A stretch of DNA of 64,000 nt, from the NCBI GenBank assembly GCA_964504445.1, contig CAZDEO010000003.1, positions 1-64,000 on the forward strand, read 5' to 3'. Source of the DNA: JACSRF01 sp964504445. Its GTDB lineage: Bacteria > Chloroflexota > Anaerolineae > Promineifilales > Promineifilaceae. Below, piece after piece: positions 45,263 to 54,733 of this stretch. Position 1 is the first letter of the stretch. The number at the start of each line of letters is the position of its first letter. The notes below the pieces were generated by a model. It had not been told where the DNA came from. It did not search any database and worked only from the letters and a program-made list of their open reading frames with translations. The position numbers were made by a program, and so were the translations under genes.

Positions 45263-48200
45263 TTAGGGATTGGGCATTTGGTAATGACGTTGGATATGCT
45301 GCCAGAAGGTTTTCCGCAAAGCTAGATCGGTGAAGCTGGCGACCTGGCGCTCCAACTCGGCCTGGAAGGCGATGAGGTCTGCGGGGTTGTGGGTGATGTG
45401 CCAGTGGGTTGCGTGAAGGCGCAGGTGATAGCGGTGCATGTCTGTTGGTTGGAGGCAAGTGGCGGCTTCAGTCACGGCCGTTTCTGCCTTTCTGGTTTCG
45501 CCAACGGCCATCTCCGCCTGGGCCAGCAGCAGCAAAATGTCGGCATCATGCAGGCTGGCGTTTTGCCGCCACCAGGCTGCCGCCGGGTGAAGCACCGCCT
45601 GTGCCTCTGCCCCTTGTCCCTGCGCCAGATAATATTCCGCCGCAGCTTTTGCCCAGGCCAGGTACGGCCGTCCCGGCAACAACCGGGCAGTTTGTAGACT
45701 GCGCAGTAAATTCCCCGCTTTTTGCACTTGCCCGGCGGCCAGCAGCGCCCGCGCCAGCCCGGCCCGATGCCAGATGCCATAATCGGAATCGGCCGGTAGC
45801 CCCACCGATTCACTCAGCGTCACCAGTTGGCGCAGGGCGGCGATGGCCTCCTCGTGCTGCCCCATGTTGCTGCTGTAGAGGCCATAGTTGTACAGCACCG
45901 AGCCGTAAGCCCAGGGATCGTTGAACGTCTGGTACAGGTCCAGCAACGGCCGTAACTGCTGCCGCGCTTCTTCCCAGCGCCCTAAATAGGCGTTGGCTTC
46001 GCCCAATTCGCGCAGGGCGTCGGCGAAGGCGGGATGGGGGGGATGGCCCGGTTGGTAAGGCGTCAGTGCCAATGCTGCTTCGGCGCTGGCGCGGGCGCTG
46101 GCGCACTGCCCTTCGGCGCGCTGCACAAACGCCAGATGGCACAAAGCCTGGTACTGCACGGCCGTATCCCCCATCTCTTGCGCCAGGCGGCAGGCCATTT
46201 GCAACTGAGCCAGCCCTTCCCGCGAGCGCCCTAATGCGTCGGCCAGATGCCAGCCATAGGTCTGCCGGATACGCGCTTCTGCTTGGCGGTCGCTGGTGTG
46301 GATGGCGAGGGCCAGGGCTTGTTTCGACGTCTCCTCCACGCGCGCAAAGTCGGATTGAAGGACGTAGAGGCTGATTTGCGCCTCTAGGGCTTCTAAACGA
46401 AGGCTTGTATTTGTGGTGGCCCGGTGGAGCAGGTCAGTGGCATCGGCTTGCCACTGTGGTATGCGTACCAGAAGACGGTTAAGGGCCAAACGCTGCCGTA
46501 ACAGGCTTAGGTGCAGTTGTTCTGACTGTGGTATGGCTGGCAGCAAGGTGATGGCCTGGTTGACCAGAGATAAGGCGGTTTCGTGGGCAAAGCGTTCCCG
46601 AGATTGGGTGGCGGCGCGCTGCAAGTGGGCAACGGCCGTTGCGGATTCTCCGGCCATGGTGAAATGATGGGCGATCACAACTGCCTGTTCTGGCCGATGG
46701 GCAATCAATGCTTCTGCAGCACGGTGATGCAGCAGCTTTTGGCGCCAGGGGGAGAGGCTTTGATACACGGCTGTTTGTAACAGCGCATGAGAGATGGCAA
46801 TTGACGATGGACGATCGGCGTTCGGAGCCAGAGAGTTTGTGATTTCTATGAGTTTGTGAGCAAGTAGCTCGTCTAAGGCGTCGGCTATTTCGCTTTCACT
46901 GCGGGCGGAAGTGTGGCGCAGCAACGCCTCGTCGAGGTGGAGATGGAGCACGGCGGCAGCTTCCAGCACTTGCCGGGTGGTGGGGGTGAGGTGTGCTAGA
47001 CGTGTTTCAATGACCTCGCGCACGGTTTGGGGGAGAGGTAACGTGGCTGGTGGGTGAGCCAGTTGGTCACTTTCCTGTAATTCGCGCAGGATTTCTAGCA
47101 CAAAAAAGGGATTGCCGGCCGTCACTTCCCAAATGCGTGCCGCCAGTTCCGGCGACGCCGGCGCCGGTAGGCAGCGCAGCAAATCGGCCACGGCCGTTAC
47201 CGGCAATCCGGCCAGGCTTACTTCGGTTAGACGGCCGGTGCGGGCTAGCGCTTGTCGCAGGAGGGCCAGCTCTGGAGTGCTGGCAACGGCTGTCACCATC
47301 ATTACCAGCGGCAGGTCATCCCAATTGACCGTCAGAAAGCGGAACCAGCCCAGGGTGTCGGCGTCGGCCCAGTGGAGGTCGTCCAGAGCGAGCAGCAGTG
47401 TGCCCTGGCCGGCCAGAGCACGGCAGGTTTGGGCCAGGGCGGTAAACAGGCGTTGTTGGGCCAGGGCCGGCGTTGTGCCCGGTGGCGCGGGTAAATCGGG
47501 AAACATGGCGCGTAATTCGGGCAGCAGAGGCAGGAGTTCGCTGCGCCAGAGGGGGGGCACAATTGTCCAGGTGGCGGCGTCCGGCAGGGCGGCGCGTAGG
47601 GCGTGGATAAGAGGCTGGTAGGGTAGAGAACGGCCGTCGGGGGCGCTGTTGGTGACGAGGAGCGGGCCGGTCCAACGGGCAATACATTCACGCAGTAACC
47701 GGGATTTGCCCACGCCTGGTTCACCGGTAATGAAGAGGCACCCACCGGGAGTGAAGCGTTTTAAAGTTGACAGTGCCTGCGCGAGGGCTGTCTTGCGGCC
47801 AATGAAAGGCAAATCTAGCGTAGGCCACACGGGCAGGATGGGCCGGGAATCAAGGGGTTTGGGGGGCCGCAAAGCGGCACGCGTTTCGGCCAGTGGGCTA
47901 ACACCTAATTCACGCTCTAAAATGAGGGCACATTCTTCAAACTGGCGTAGTGCAGCGGCGCGGTCGCCAACGGCCGTATGCGCAGCAATGAGATGGCGGT
48001 GCATGGATTCATCTAGTTCATCGATGGCTAGTGATTGACGGGCGTAAGTGATGATGGCCGCATGATTGGCAACGGCCGTGGCTTGATGCACCAGGGTGGC
48101 TAGTGCAGACAGGCAGCGCTGCTGGAGCTGGCGCGCCATCTGCTCCTGCCAGGCGTCAAATTCTGGGGCGGCCGACAAGGAAAAACCACCCATGAAAGGT

Positions 48201-48553
48201 GAGCGGTAAAGGGCAACGGCTGGGGCTAATTGCGCGTTATCGGCACTCAAGCGCCAAAAAGTATCGCTGTCGGAAGCGCATAAGAGCGGGTTAAGGGCCA
48301 CAGTCTCCTCAGCGATCAGCAATAGATTGGGTAACGGCAGAGCCGCCCGCAGGCTGGATATTAAGCGAGTTAGGTGACGACGGGCTACCGCGTCCGGTTG
48401 GTCTGGCCAGAAAAGGAAGGCCAGATGGGCCCGTGAGACAGGTTCCAATCGGGCAGCCAGACGAAAAAGGAGTGCCCGCAATTGACGGCGAGGCAGGTTC
48501 CAAGGCTGACCCTGCCAGGTAATCTGGCATGAACCGAACAGATGGATGTGCAT
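45263..48553 (-). CDS. SARP-type regulator: winged helix, BTAD, AAA ATPase and TPR repeats
   Basis: 1096 residues. Residues 1-90 are the winged-helix DNA-binding domain of AfsR/SARP proteins (MHIHLFGSCQITWQGQPWNLPRRQLRALL, then WPDQPDAVARRHLTRLISSLR, in sequence). Residues ~95-235 form the BTAD helical domain ending ECALILERELGVSPLAETRA. An STAND/AAA ATPase follows with Walker A GEPGVGKS near residue 279 and Walker B LLLALDDLHWAD. The C-terminal ~450 residues are TPR-like helix pairs (AEARIRQTYGWHLADALG). There is no LuxR-type HTH at the end. Such proteins are ligand- or partner-gated activators. It is followed by the small protein and giant surface protein on the same strand and probably controls them (inference). 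Confidence 0.9.
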   Translation of the reverse strand: MHIHLFGSCQITWQGQPWNLPRRQLRALLFRLAARLEPVSRAHLAFLFWPDQPDAVARRHLTRLISSLRAALPLPNLLLIAEETVALNPLLCASDSDTFWRLSADNAQLAPAVALYRSPFMGGFSLSAAPEFDAWQEQMARQLQQRCLSALATLVHQATAVANHAAIITYARQSLAIDELDESMHRHLIAAHTAVGDRAAALRQFEECALILERELGVSPLAETRAALRPPKPLDSRPILPVWPTLDLPFIGRKTALAQALSTLKRFTPGGCLFITGEPGVGKSRLLRECIARWTGPLLVTNSAPDGRSLPYQPLIHALRAALPDAATWTIVPPLWRSELLPLLPELRAMFPDLPAPPGTTPALAQQRLFTALAQTCRALAGQGTLLLALDDLHWADADTLGWFRFLTVNWDDLPLVMMVTAVASTPELALLRQALARTGRLTEVSLAGLPVTAVADLLRCLPAPASPELAARIWEVTAGNPFFVLEILRELQESDQLAHPPATLPLPQTVREVIETRLAHLTPTTRQVLEAAAVLHLHLDEALLRHTSARSESEIADALDELLAHKLIEITNSLAPNADRPSSIAISHALLQTAVYQSLSPWRQKLLHHRAAEALIAHRPEQAVVIAHHFTMAGESATAVAHLQRAATQSRERFAHETALSLVNQAITLLPAIPQSEQLHLSLLRQRLALNRLLVRIPQWQADATDLLHRATTNTSLRLEALEAQISLYVLQSDFARVEETSKQALALAIHTSDRQAEARIRQTYGWHLADALGRSREGLAQLQMACRLAQEMGDTAVQYQALCHLAFVQRAEGQCASARASAEAALALTPYQPGHPPHPAFADALRELGEANAYLGRWEEARQQLRPLLDLYQTFNDPWAYGSVLYNYGLYSSNMGQHEEAIAALRQLVTLSESVGLPADSDYGIWHRAGLARALLAAGQVQKAGNLLRSLQTARLLPGRPYLAWAKAAAEYYLAQGQGAEAQAVLHPAAAWWRQNASLHDADILLLLAQAEMAVGETRKAETAVTEAATCLQPTDMHRYHLRLHATHWHITHNPADLIAFQAELERQVASFTDLALRKTFWQHIQRHYQMPNP

Positions 48554-48846
48554 AGATCAAGCTGTTTTTTTGCCGCTTAGCCGTCGAACCCTACCATCAA
48601 TGTGAGGGAGATAAACAAGTCTCAAGAATAGCTACAATGATTTAGCGGGTGTGATTTTCAGAAATTGGGCAAATTTTCCCACAAATTAATTATAGAGAGC
48701 GTATGCCATTCAGTACAGGCTCTTGTGGTCAGTTGTTATTAACCTATTGTTTTTTGCTGCGACCATGACACGAACCGAGAATTCTTGCCTGGACTTCCTG
48801 GCGGTTTTTTGTTTAAGGGAGTATGCGATCGGGCCAGGGTTGTGTC
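48554..48846. other. intergenic region without a recognised gene
   Basis: AT-rich spacer between the divergent SARP gene and the CNNM/CorC pair. I see no RNA gene and no convincing coding frame. A pair of AT-rich blocks near 48670-48700 (CAAATTTTCCCACAAATTAATTATAGAG) may include a weak promoter. Confidence 0.5.
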
Positions 48847-48854
48847 ACGGCCGT

Positions 48855-48883
48855 TTGACCAACGGGATTCCGTTGTCTATAAT
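48855..48883 (+). promoter_or_regulatory. strong sigma70-type promoter for the CNNM/CorC gene pair
   Basis: TTGACC (48855-48860), 17-bp spacer, TATAAT (48878-48883). An ACGGCCGT palindrome (48847-48854) abuts the -35 box. Transcription from ~48890 would give a ~275-base leader before the gene at 49166, enough for a leader peptide or RNA element. Confidence 0.7.
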
Positions 48884-48988
48884 TTCTGGTAAATTTCCCG
48901 AGAGAAATAAACAAATTTTGATGTTCAATCAGAACAATTCGTACCCATTGGATATAAGGAACCTGGAGCGGAGGGAGTCATAGCGGCG

Positions 48989-49129
48989 ATGGAAGCAAAT
49001 TCAGAACCGCCTGGCTCTGTCCAGCAGGTTGTCGATACACATCCTCCCCCTCAGTATATATCTCTCTTTGATTCGCAATCAATGAAATGGTCCTCGCGAA
49101 TGGCTTGGAGGCTTATTGAAGTCTTCTAG
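48989..49129 (+). CDS. possible 46-residue leader peptide
   Basis: Open frame ATG to TAG, with GGAGGGAG about 12 bases before the ATG. It reads MEANSEPPGSVQQVVDTHPP followed by PQYISLFDSQSMKWSSRMAW and RLIEVF. It lies inside the leader of the downstream CNNM/CorC gene, 36 bases before its start. It has no recognisable domain. It could be a real small protein, a leader peptide or chance. Confidence 0.3.
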   Translation: MEANSEPPGSVQQVVDTHPPPQYISLFDSQSMKWSSRMAWRLIEVF

Positions 49130-49165
49130 TCGCTTAGCATACCCCTGTGTGGTTAATTAGAGCCT

Positions 49166-50533
49166 ATGTCCTTCATTTTTGTTGTTTTTGCCACAGTTGC
49201 GTTAATGATATTTGCGAATGGGCTTTATGTGGCAGCAGAATTCGCAACAGTGTCGGCTCGCAAAACGCGAATTAGCTATCTTGCTAGCCAGGGTAACCGC
49301 TTTGCGCAGGCTTTGATGCCTATTATTCAAGATAGCAAGATGCTCGATCGTTATGTGGCTGCTTGCCAGTTAGGCATCACGATTTCGTCATTGGTTTTGG
49401 GCGCTTACGGGCAGAATGTGATTGCTTCGCGCTTGGTGCAGCCCCTTGGTCATCTGTTGGAGCGGATCGGTGTGGAAATGGCCGTGGCCCAACCCATTGC
49501 CGTTTCTATTTCTGTGACCGGCGTCCTCATATTCCTCACTTTCTTGCAGGTCATCATGGGCGAATTGTTCCCCAAGTCTGTGGCCGTGCAGTACCCTGAA
49601 ACTGTCGCCCTCGGCGTTGTCATGCCTATCAAGTGGTCATTGGCCCTATTCCGACCTCTCATCTGGCTATTCAACGGTAGCGGCATGCTCCTTTTGCGCT
49701 TGCTGGGCCAGTCTATGGATAGCAGCCAGCAAGCCCACTCACCTGAAGAGATTGAACTTCTCGTTACAGAAAGTCATGAAGTTGGCCTGCTAGACGACCG
49801 TGAAAGGCAGATGCTGCGTAACGCTTTCCGCTTGCGCGACCTGACTGCGCGACAAATTATGCTCCACCGCACAAAATTGGTTGCAGCTTCCGTAAACAGT
49901 ACAGTTTACGACATCATTTACAAAGCCATGGAGTCAGGACTTTCGCGTATTCCCCTCTACCGCGAGTCTATCGATGACATCATTGGGTTTGTACACGTTA
50001 AAGATTTATTCCGGTTGTATATTCATGAAGAAGAAGATATCCAAAAAGTCATCCGCCAGGTCATATACCTGCCGGAATCACTCCCAGCAGCAGATATTTG
50101 GGACAAGTTTAACCAGGGCCATCATTACCTGGCTATTGTTTTTGATGAATATGGGGGCACGTCGGGAATTATCACTTTTGAAGACCTGATTGAAGAGATT
50201 TTTGGGGAGTTGCAAGACGAATTTGACGACGAAATGGCCTTAATTGCGAGAGATAAAGAAGGGCGTATTTATTTGCGCGGGGATTTGCTGGTTTCAGACG
50301 TAAATGAGTACCTGGAACTTGACTTGCCCACAGAAGCCGCTGACACTTTAAGCGGGCTGGTAATAAGCAAATTAGGTCGCCCACCGGAAGTGGGGGATAC
50401 CGTCGCTGTTGGCGCTATGGCAATTCGAATTGAAGCAATGGAAGATTTAGGCGTATCAGAACTTTCCATCCAAATGCCCCCAACTGGGGATTTACCATCC
50501 TACAGTGAATGGGAGTTAGCAGATCATGAATAA
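49166..50533 (+). CDS. CNNM/CorC-family membrane protein (DUF21, CBS pair, CorC_HlyC)
   Basis: 455 residues, often annotated as hemolysin-like. The N-terminal DUF21 (~1-190) has three to four transmembrane helices with NGLYVAAEFATVSARKTRI, ACQLGITISSLVLGAYG and MGELFPKSVAVQYPE. A CBS pair (~215-335) reads MLHRTKLVAASVNSTVYDII and VFDEYGGTSGIITFEDLIEEIFGE. The CorC_HlyC domain (~350-440) ends the protein. The family is linked to Mg2+/Co2+ or Na+ transport, with CBS domains sensing ATP-Mg; haemolysis is a historical label. The next gene overlaps by 8 bases and is a paralogue, so both are cotranslated. The pair contains no ACGGCCGT palindrome, unlike most neighbouring genes. Confidence 0.9.
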   Translation: MSFIFVVFATVALMIFANGLYVAAEFATVSARKTRISYLASQGNRFAQALMPIIQDSKMLDRYVAACQLGITISSLVLGAYGQNVIASRLVQPLGHLLERIGVEMAVAQPIAVSISVTGVLIFLTFLQVIMGELFPKSVAVQYPETVALGVVMPIKWSLALFRPLIWLFNGSGMLLLRLLGQSMDSSQQAHSPEEIELLVTESHEVGLLDDRERQMLRNAFRLRDLTARQIMLHRTKLVAASVNSTVYDIIYKAMESGLSRIPLYRESIDDIIGFVHVKDLFRLYIHEEEDIQKVIRQVIYLPESLPAADIWDKFNQGHHYLAIVFDEYGGTSGIITFEDLIEEIFGELQDEFDDEMALIARDKEGRIYLRGDLLVSDVNEYLELDLPTEAADTLSGLVISKLGRPPEVGDTVAVGAMAIRIEAMEDLGVSELSIQMPPTGDLPSYSEWELADHE

Positions 50534-51995
50534 ACTCCTTTTCCTGTCGTTGGGAATTCCTGGAATAAGCCTGGCGGTTTTAGTGGCTGCCGCAGAAAGT
50601 GAAATGCCTGGTATTGGTGAATTGGTGTTGCCAGCCCTTACCATTTTGGTCCTTGTATTGATAAATGGGTTTTTTGTAGCCGCTGAATTTGCCATTATTG
50701 GTGTGCGCGCCACACAGGTAGAGCAGTTGTCTGACGAGGGGAACTCTCGGGCTAGCAAAGTTTTTTCAATACTTGACTCGCGAAATAAACAGGATCAGTA
50801 CATTGCCACTGCCCAGGTGGGCATTACCATTGCTTCATTAGGCCTGGCTATGTATGGAGAGCCAGCGATTGGCCATTTTATTGAACCTTACCTGGCACGG
50901 ATTTTGGGAGTTGAGCCTGAGGCTGCGGTGGTTTTGTCTACAAGCTATTTGTTGGCATTAGGGTTGCTCACTTATTTGCATATTGTAGTAGGTGAAATGG
51001 TTCCTAAATCATTGGCCCTTATGAATTCTGTGCGCATGGTATTGTTTATTAATCAACCCATGGCGTTCATACAGGCGATTTTTCGCTGGCCTGTGCACAT
51101 TCTTAATGGGATTGGGAATTTACTTTTGCGCCTGTTTAAGATTCCTCCGGCGCAAGGTCATGCACGGGTGCTTTCTCCTGAAGAGTTAGAGTTGATTGTT
51201 TCGGAAAGTACAGAGGGTGGGCTGTTAAAAGAGGGGGAGGAAGAGCTTATTCGGAACATTTTTGATTTTGGCGATCGCGTGGCGGCACAGGTGATGACGC
51301 CGCGCACGCGTGTTCAGGCAATTCCTATTGATATTAGCCGGGAAGATTTGCTGAAGCTGGTCACGGAGAGTCGGCATAGTCGTTTTCCGGTTTACAAAGA
51401 CGATCGTGACCATATAGTGGGAATTTTGCATATCAAAGATTTGATGCGCCAAACTTTGCGGCCAACTGGCGTTTTTGATATTCGGTTAATTTTGCGCTCG
51501 GCGCCTGCTGTGCCGGAGGATCAGCCGGTTGAAGCCCTGCTTGCGGCTTTCAAACGCCAGAAACTGCATATGGCAGTTGTGTTGGATGAATTTGGGGGCA
51601 TGGCGGGCATTGTGACTTTGGAAGACCTGGTTGAGGAAGTGGTGGGTGAGGTCCGCGATGAGTTTGACCAGGAGGTTGAGCCTTATGTGGAGGTTGAACC
51701 TGGCATCATTGAGGTAAGTGGTGAGTATTTGGTAGACGATCTGGTGGATGATGTGTATTTAGGAGATGAGGATTTGCTACCCGATGTGGATACTGTGGCA
51801 GGACTCGTCGTGACGAAATTGGGGCGCCCACCGCGTGTTGGCGATGAGGCTGTTTATAATGACCATGTGCATTTTACTGTATTGGCTGTGGCGAAACGAG
51901 CGGCGACGCGTATTCGGGTAGAGTATCCTGTTCCTGGTAATGAATCTTCCCCATCTAGAGATGAAGGGGAAGATTCATTACCGACTACTTCTTAA
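50526..51995 (+). CDS. second CNNM/CorC-family membrane protein
   Basis: 489 residues, paralogue of the preceding gene. It has one additional N-terminal hydrophobic segment (LFLSLGIPGISLAVLVAAAE), which may be a signal or a first helix. DUF21 shows NGFFVAAEFAIIGVRATQVEQL, TAQVGITIASLGLAMYGEP and VGEMVPKSLALM. The CBS pair reads MTPRTRVQAIPIDISREDLL and VLDEFGGMAGIVTLEDLVEEVVGE. CorC_HlyC follows, with a strongly acidic stretch DDLVDDVYLGDEDLLPDVD. Tandem pairs of this family are common and may form heteromers. Its stop overlaps convergent M32 peptidase by 4 bases. Confidence 0.9.
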   Translation: MNKLLFLSLGIPGISLAVLVAAAESEMPGIGELVLPALTILVLVLINGFFVAAEFAIIGVRATQVEQLSDEGNSRASKVFSILDSRNKQDQYIATAQVGITIASLGLAMYGEPAIGHFIEPYLARILGVEPEAAVVLSTSYLLALGLLTYLHIVVGEMVPKSLALMNSVRMVLFINQPMAFIQAIFRWPVHILNGIGNLLLRLFKIPPAQGHARVLSPEELELIVSESTEGGLLKEGEEELIRNIFDFGDRVAAQVMTPRTRVQAIPIDISREDLLKLVTESRHSRFPVYKDDRDHIVGILHIKDLMRQTLRPTGVFDIRLILRSAPAVPEDQPVEALLAAFKRQKLHMAVVLDEFGGMAGIVTLEDLVEEVVGEVRDEFDQEVEPYVEVEPGIIEVSGEYLVDDLVDDVYLGDEDLLPDVDTVAGLVVTKLGRPPRVGDEAVYNDHVHFTVLAVAKRAATRIRVEYPVPGNESSPSRDEGEDSLPTTS

Positions 51996-53500
51996 AGGGC
52001 GTATAGTGTGCTGAATTTGTGGGTGAGGTAGCGCATGAAGGCGGTGTAGCCGAGTGGTTGCTCTGTCACGCGCTGTATTAATTCGCCGGGGGTGAACTTT
52101 CGGCCGTGCTGATGAATATTTTCGCGTAACCAGTTTAACAAAGATTGGGTTTGACCCTGACTCATGTCTGTGGCAATGGTGGGGTTTTGGGTAACGGCCG
52201 TTTCATAAAACTGTGCCGCATACAAATTCCCCAAGGCGTAAGTTGGGAAATAGCCAAATCCTGGTCGCGTCCAATGTACGTCCTGCAGGCAGCCTTGTGT
52301 GTCGGTGGGGGGGACAATTCCTAAAAGCTCGTCCATCTTGGCATTCCAGGCTGCTGGTAACTCTTTTGCGGGCAGCTTCCCGTTGAGCATGGCCTGCTCT
52401 AATTCAAACCGCAAAATAATGTGAAAATTGTAGGTAAGCTCATCTGCTTCCACACGAATGTAGGAGGGCTGGACTTTGTTCACGGCGCGGTAAAAATCTT
52501 CGGCTGTGTAGCCACCAAGCTGCGCTGGAAACATTTCCTGTAGTTTAGGAAAATGGGCTTGCCAAAAACCCCGACTCCGCCCTACAATGTTCTCAATCAT
52601 TCGGGATTGGGATTCGTGTATTCCTAGAGACGTTCCTCGCGCCAGGGGGGTGCGGTAAAGATCAGGATGGGTACCTTGTTCATACATGGCGTGACCTGAC
52701 TCGTGCAGGCCGCCAAACAGGGCAGGATTTAAAAAGTTTGGGTACCAGCGTGTGGTGATGCGCACATCATCCCGGGCAAAGTTGGTGGCAAAGGGATGCA
52801 CTACCGTGCCTAAATGCCCCCGTTCGTAATCGTAGCCAACGGCCGTTGTAATGTAACGCACAAAGTCTTGTTGTTTTTCTATAGCAAAGGGTTGGTGTAC
52901 AAGACTGTCGTCCAAGGCATCCGCTTGAGCTTTAACTTTCTCTAGCAAGGGTAGTAATTCTGTCTCAAGCCCGGCAAAAATAGCGCGTACTGCGGCCGTA
53001 CTCATGCCTGTTTCATACTTATCCAACAGGGCATCATAAGGCTCATCTTCGTAGCCGTACAACTCGGCTTGCTCCTGACATAGAGCAATGACTTCTTCAA
53101 GCCAGGGCCGGAAGATCTCAAAATTGTTCTCAGCGCGAGCTTTTACCCAAGCCTGCCGGGCCTGACCGCTCACCTCAGAGGCACGTTTGACGTAATCGGT
53201 TGTTAATTTGCGCTCATCGGCGTATTGTCGCTGCAAATAGCGAATAAGACTGGCCTCATTGCTGTCATAAGGCAGATCTGCTGTTTCGCTAGCCGCTTTT
53301 TCAATCAGATTGCCCATTTCATCTGCTACAAAGAGCTTGTGGGCCAGTTGCCGTAGGGTGGTCATCTGGTCAATCCGCGCCCGTGCACCTTTTGGGGGCA
53401 TGTTGGTCTCGCGATCCCAGCTAAGAACCGCCATTGCTTTTTGCAAGTCATGGACTTGGTTCACTTCTTTGAGTAAAGTTTGGTAATGGGTTGTTGTCAT
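51992..53500 (-). CDS. M32 metallo-carboxypeptidase
   Basis: 502 residues, matching thermostable carboxypeptidase 1 (Taq type). It removes C-terminal amino acids from peptides in the cytoplasm. The zinc motif is HESGHAMYEQG, with the Glu ligand downstream in IHESQSRMIENIVGRS. Also seen are the family stretches DRETNMPPKGARARIDQM near the N-terminus, YDALLDKYETGMS, RITTRWYPNFLNPALFGGLHESGH, SYIRVEADELTYNFHIILRFELE and VHWTRPGFGYFPTYALGNLYAAQ. GGAGC precedes the ATG. Followed on the same strand upstream by the M24 peptidase gene, 103 bases away, so a peptide-recycling pair is plausible. Confidence 0.94.
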   Translation of the reverse strand: MTTTHYQTLLKEVNQVHDLQKAMAVLSWDRETNMPPKGARARIDQMTTLRQLAHKLFVADEMGNLIEKAASETADLPYDSNEASLIRYLQRQYADERKLTTDYVKRASEVSGQARQAWVKARAENNFEIFRPWLEEVIALCQEQAELYGYEDEPYDALLDKYETGMSTAAVRAIFAGLETELLPLLEKVKAQADALDDSLVHQPFAIEKQQDFVRYITTAVGYDYERGHLGTVVHPFATNFARDDVRITTRWYPNFLNPALFGGLHESGHAMYEQGTHPDLYRTPLARGTSLGIHESQSRMIENIVGRSRGFWQAHFPKLQEMFPAQLGGYTAEDFYRAVNKVQPSYIRVEADELTYNFHIILRFELEQAMLNGKLPAKELPAAWNAKMDELLGIVPPTDTQGCLQDVHWTRPGFGYFPTYALGNLYAAQFYETAVTQNPTIATDMSQGQTQSLLNWLRENIHQHGRKFTPGELIQRVTEQPLGYTAFMRYLTHKFSTLYAL

Positions 53501-53603
53501 GGTTGCTCCAATATTTCTTTATTCTTGCAGGCGTCAAGCGTTAGACGTATATCTAATTTCTAAAATGGATTTTACCTGAGATATGCTATTTGTCCATAAC
53601 TTG

Positions 53604-54704
53604 CTAGGCAGGGAGGGGGATAACAGGCTCTTTGGGCGACTGACTTAGGGATTGCAAACCCTTTTCTGTGAAAACTGCCAGGTCTTCAATGCGTACGCCA
53701 CCCCAACCGGAAAGGTAGATGCCAGGTTCGATGGTGATGGTCATGTGGGGCTGAAGCACGGTTTCTTGCCCACGGGGGGAAAGGAAGGGTTCTTCGTGGA
53801 TGTCTAGCCCAACACCATGTCCCAACCCATGTCCAAAAGCCTCTTCGTATCCCGCTGCGGCAATGGGTTCACGGGCTAAAGCATCTACTTGGGCCGCGTT
53901 CATGTTGGGGTGCGCTTGTTGGAAAACGGCCGTTTGTGCGCCTAAAACTGTCTCATACACCTGCCAAAACTGTGTTGGCGGTTCATCTCCTAAGAAAAAG
54001 GAACGGGTCAGGTCACTTTTGTAACCATTTAGCTGTGCGCCCATATCCACGATGAGCACGTCTCCTGCTTGAAGCGGGCGGTCACCGGGTTGATGATGTG
54101 GCAGCGCACTGTTTGGCCCAGAGGCCACAATAATGGGAAAGGCTGTAGCATCCGCGCCAGCGTTGCGCATAACCATTTCCAGCGCCCAGGCCAACTCCTT
54201 TTCCCGCATGCCGGCATGCACCAAATTGCGCACTTGGGCCATGGTGTAGTCGGTTAGAACTGCGGCAGCTTGCATGGCTTCAATTTCCCAAGGTTGTTTG
54301 CTGGCGCGTAGATTTTCGACCGTTTGGGCCAATTTAATCCAGGTAACATCTGCCAGGTTTTCATGGTTGCGCAGTTCCTCTGCTGCCTGAACGGTAAGAT
54401 GGCGTGCCTCAATTCCGATGTTGCGGGCTGAGACATGACGGAATAACTCACCGGTTTTTCCTGCCGTACGGTCATGCTTAAAAAGGGTGTAATCTGGGGC
54501 TTGTTGGCGTGCTTGTTCCCAATAGCGAAAGTCTGTGGCCAGGAGGGCCTGCTGCTGCGAAATGAGCAACTGCCCATTTGAGCCAGTAAATCCGCTGAGC
54601 CAGGCCCGGTTGGTTTCCGATGTGATATAGACAGCATCGACCTGCCACGCCGATAGCTGCTGACGAACTGTGTATAATCGTTTTTGGTAAACACTATTGC
54701 GCAT
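53604..54704 (-). CDS. M24 aminopeptidase P / Xaa-Pro dipeptidase
   Basis: 366 residues with the creatinase N-domain (1-~130) and the pita-bread domain. The five metal ligands are visible: Asp in VLIVDMGAQLNGYKSD (two), His in FGHGLGHGVGLDIHE, Glu in MTITIEPGIYL and Glu in GGVRIEDLAVFT. It cleaves the bond before proline at the N-terminus of peptides, or Xaa-Pro dipeptides; which one cannot be told by eye. The ATG at 54704 has AGGAG about 13 bases upstream. It precedes the M32 gene on the same strand. Confidence 0.93.
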   Translation of the reverse strand: MRNSVYQKRLYTVRQQLSAWQVDAVYITSETNRAWLSGFTGSNGQLLISQQQALLATDFRYWEQARQQAPDYTLFKHDRTAGKTGELFRHVSARNIGIEARHLTVQAAEELRNHENLADVTWIKLAQTVENLRASKQPWEIEAMQAAAVLTDYTMAQVRNLVHAGMREKELAWALEMVMRNAGADATAFPIIVASGPNSALPHHQPGDRPLQAGDVLIVDMGAQLNGYKSDLTRSFFLGDEPPTQFWQVYETVLGAQTAVFQQAHPNMNAAQVDALAREPIAAAGYEEAFGHGLGHGVGLDIHEEPFLSPRGQETVLQPHMTITIEPGIYLSGWGGVRIEDLAVFTEKGLQSLSQSPKEPVIPLPA

Positions 54705-54733
54705 AGCGAATATAAAACTCCTAATTACCAGAC

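Noticed and set aside
48723..48983. 86-codon frame before the CNNM/CorC genes
   Set aside because: It spans the strong promoter at 48855-48883, lacks a ribosome site and begins at a non-ATG codon; not credible as a gene.
49166..51995. Haemolysin toxins
   Set aside because: The DUF21-CBS-CorC architecture indicates CNNM/CorC-type transport proteins; the haemolysin name is a historical label.
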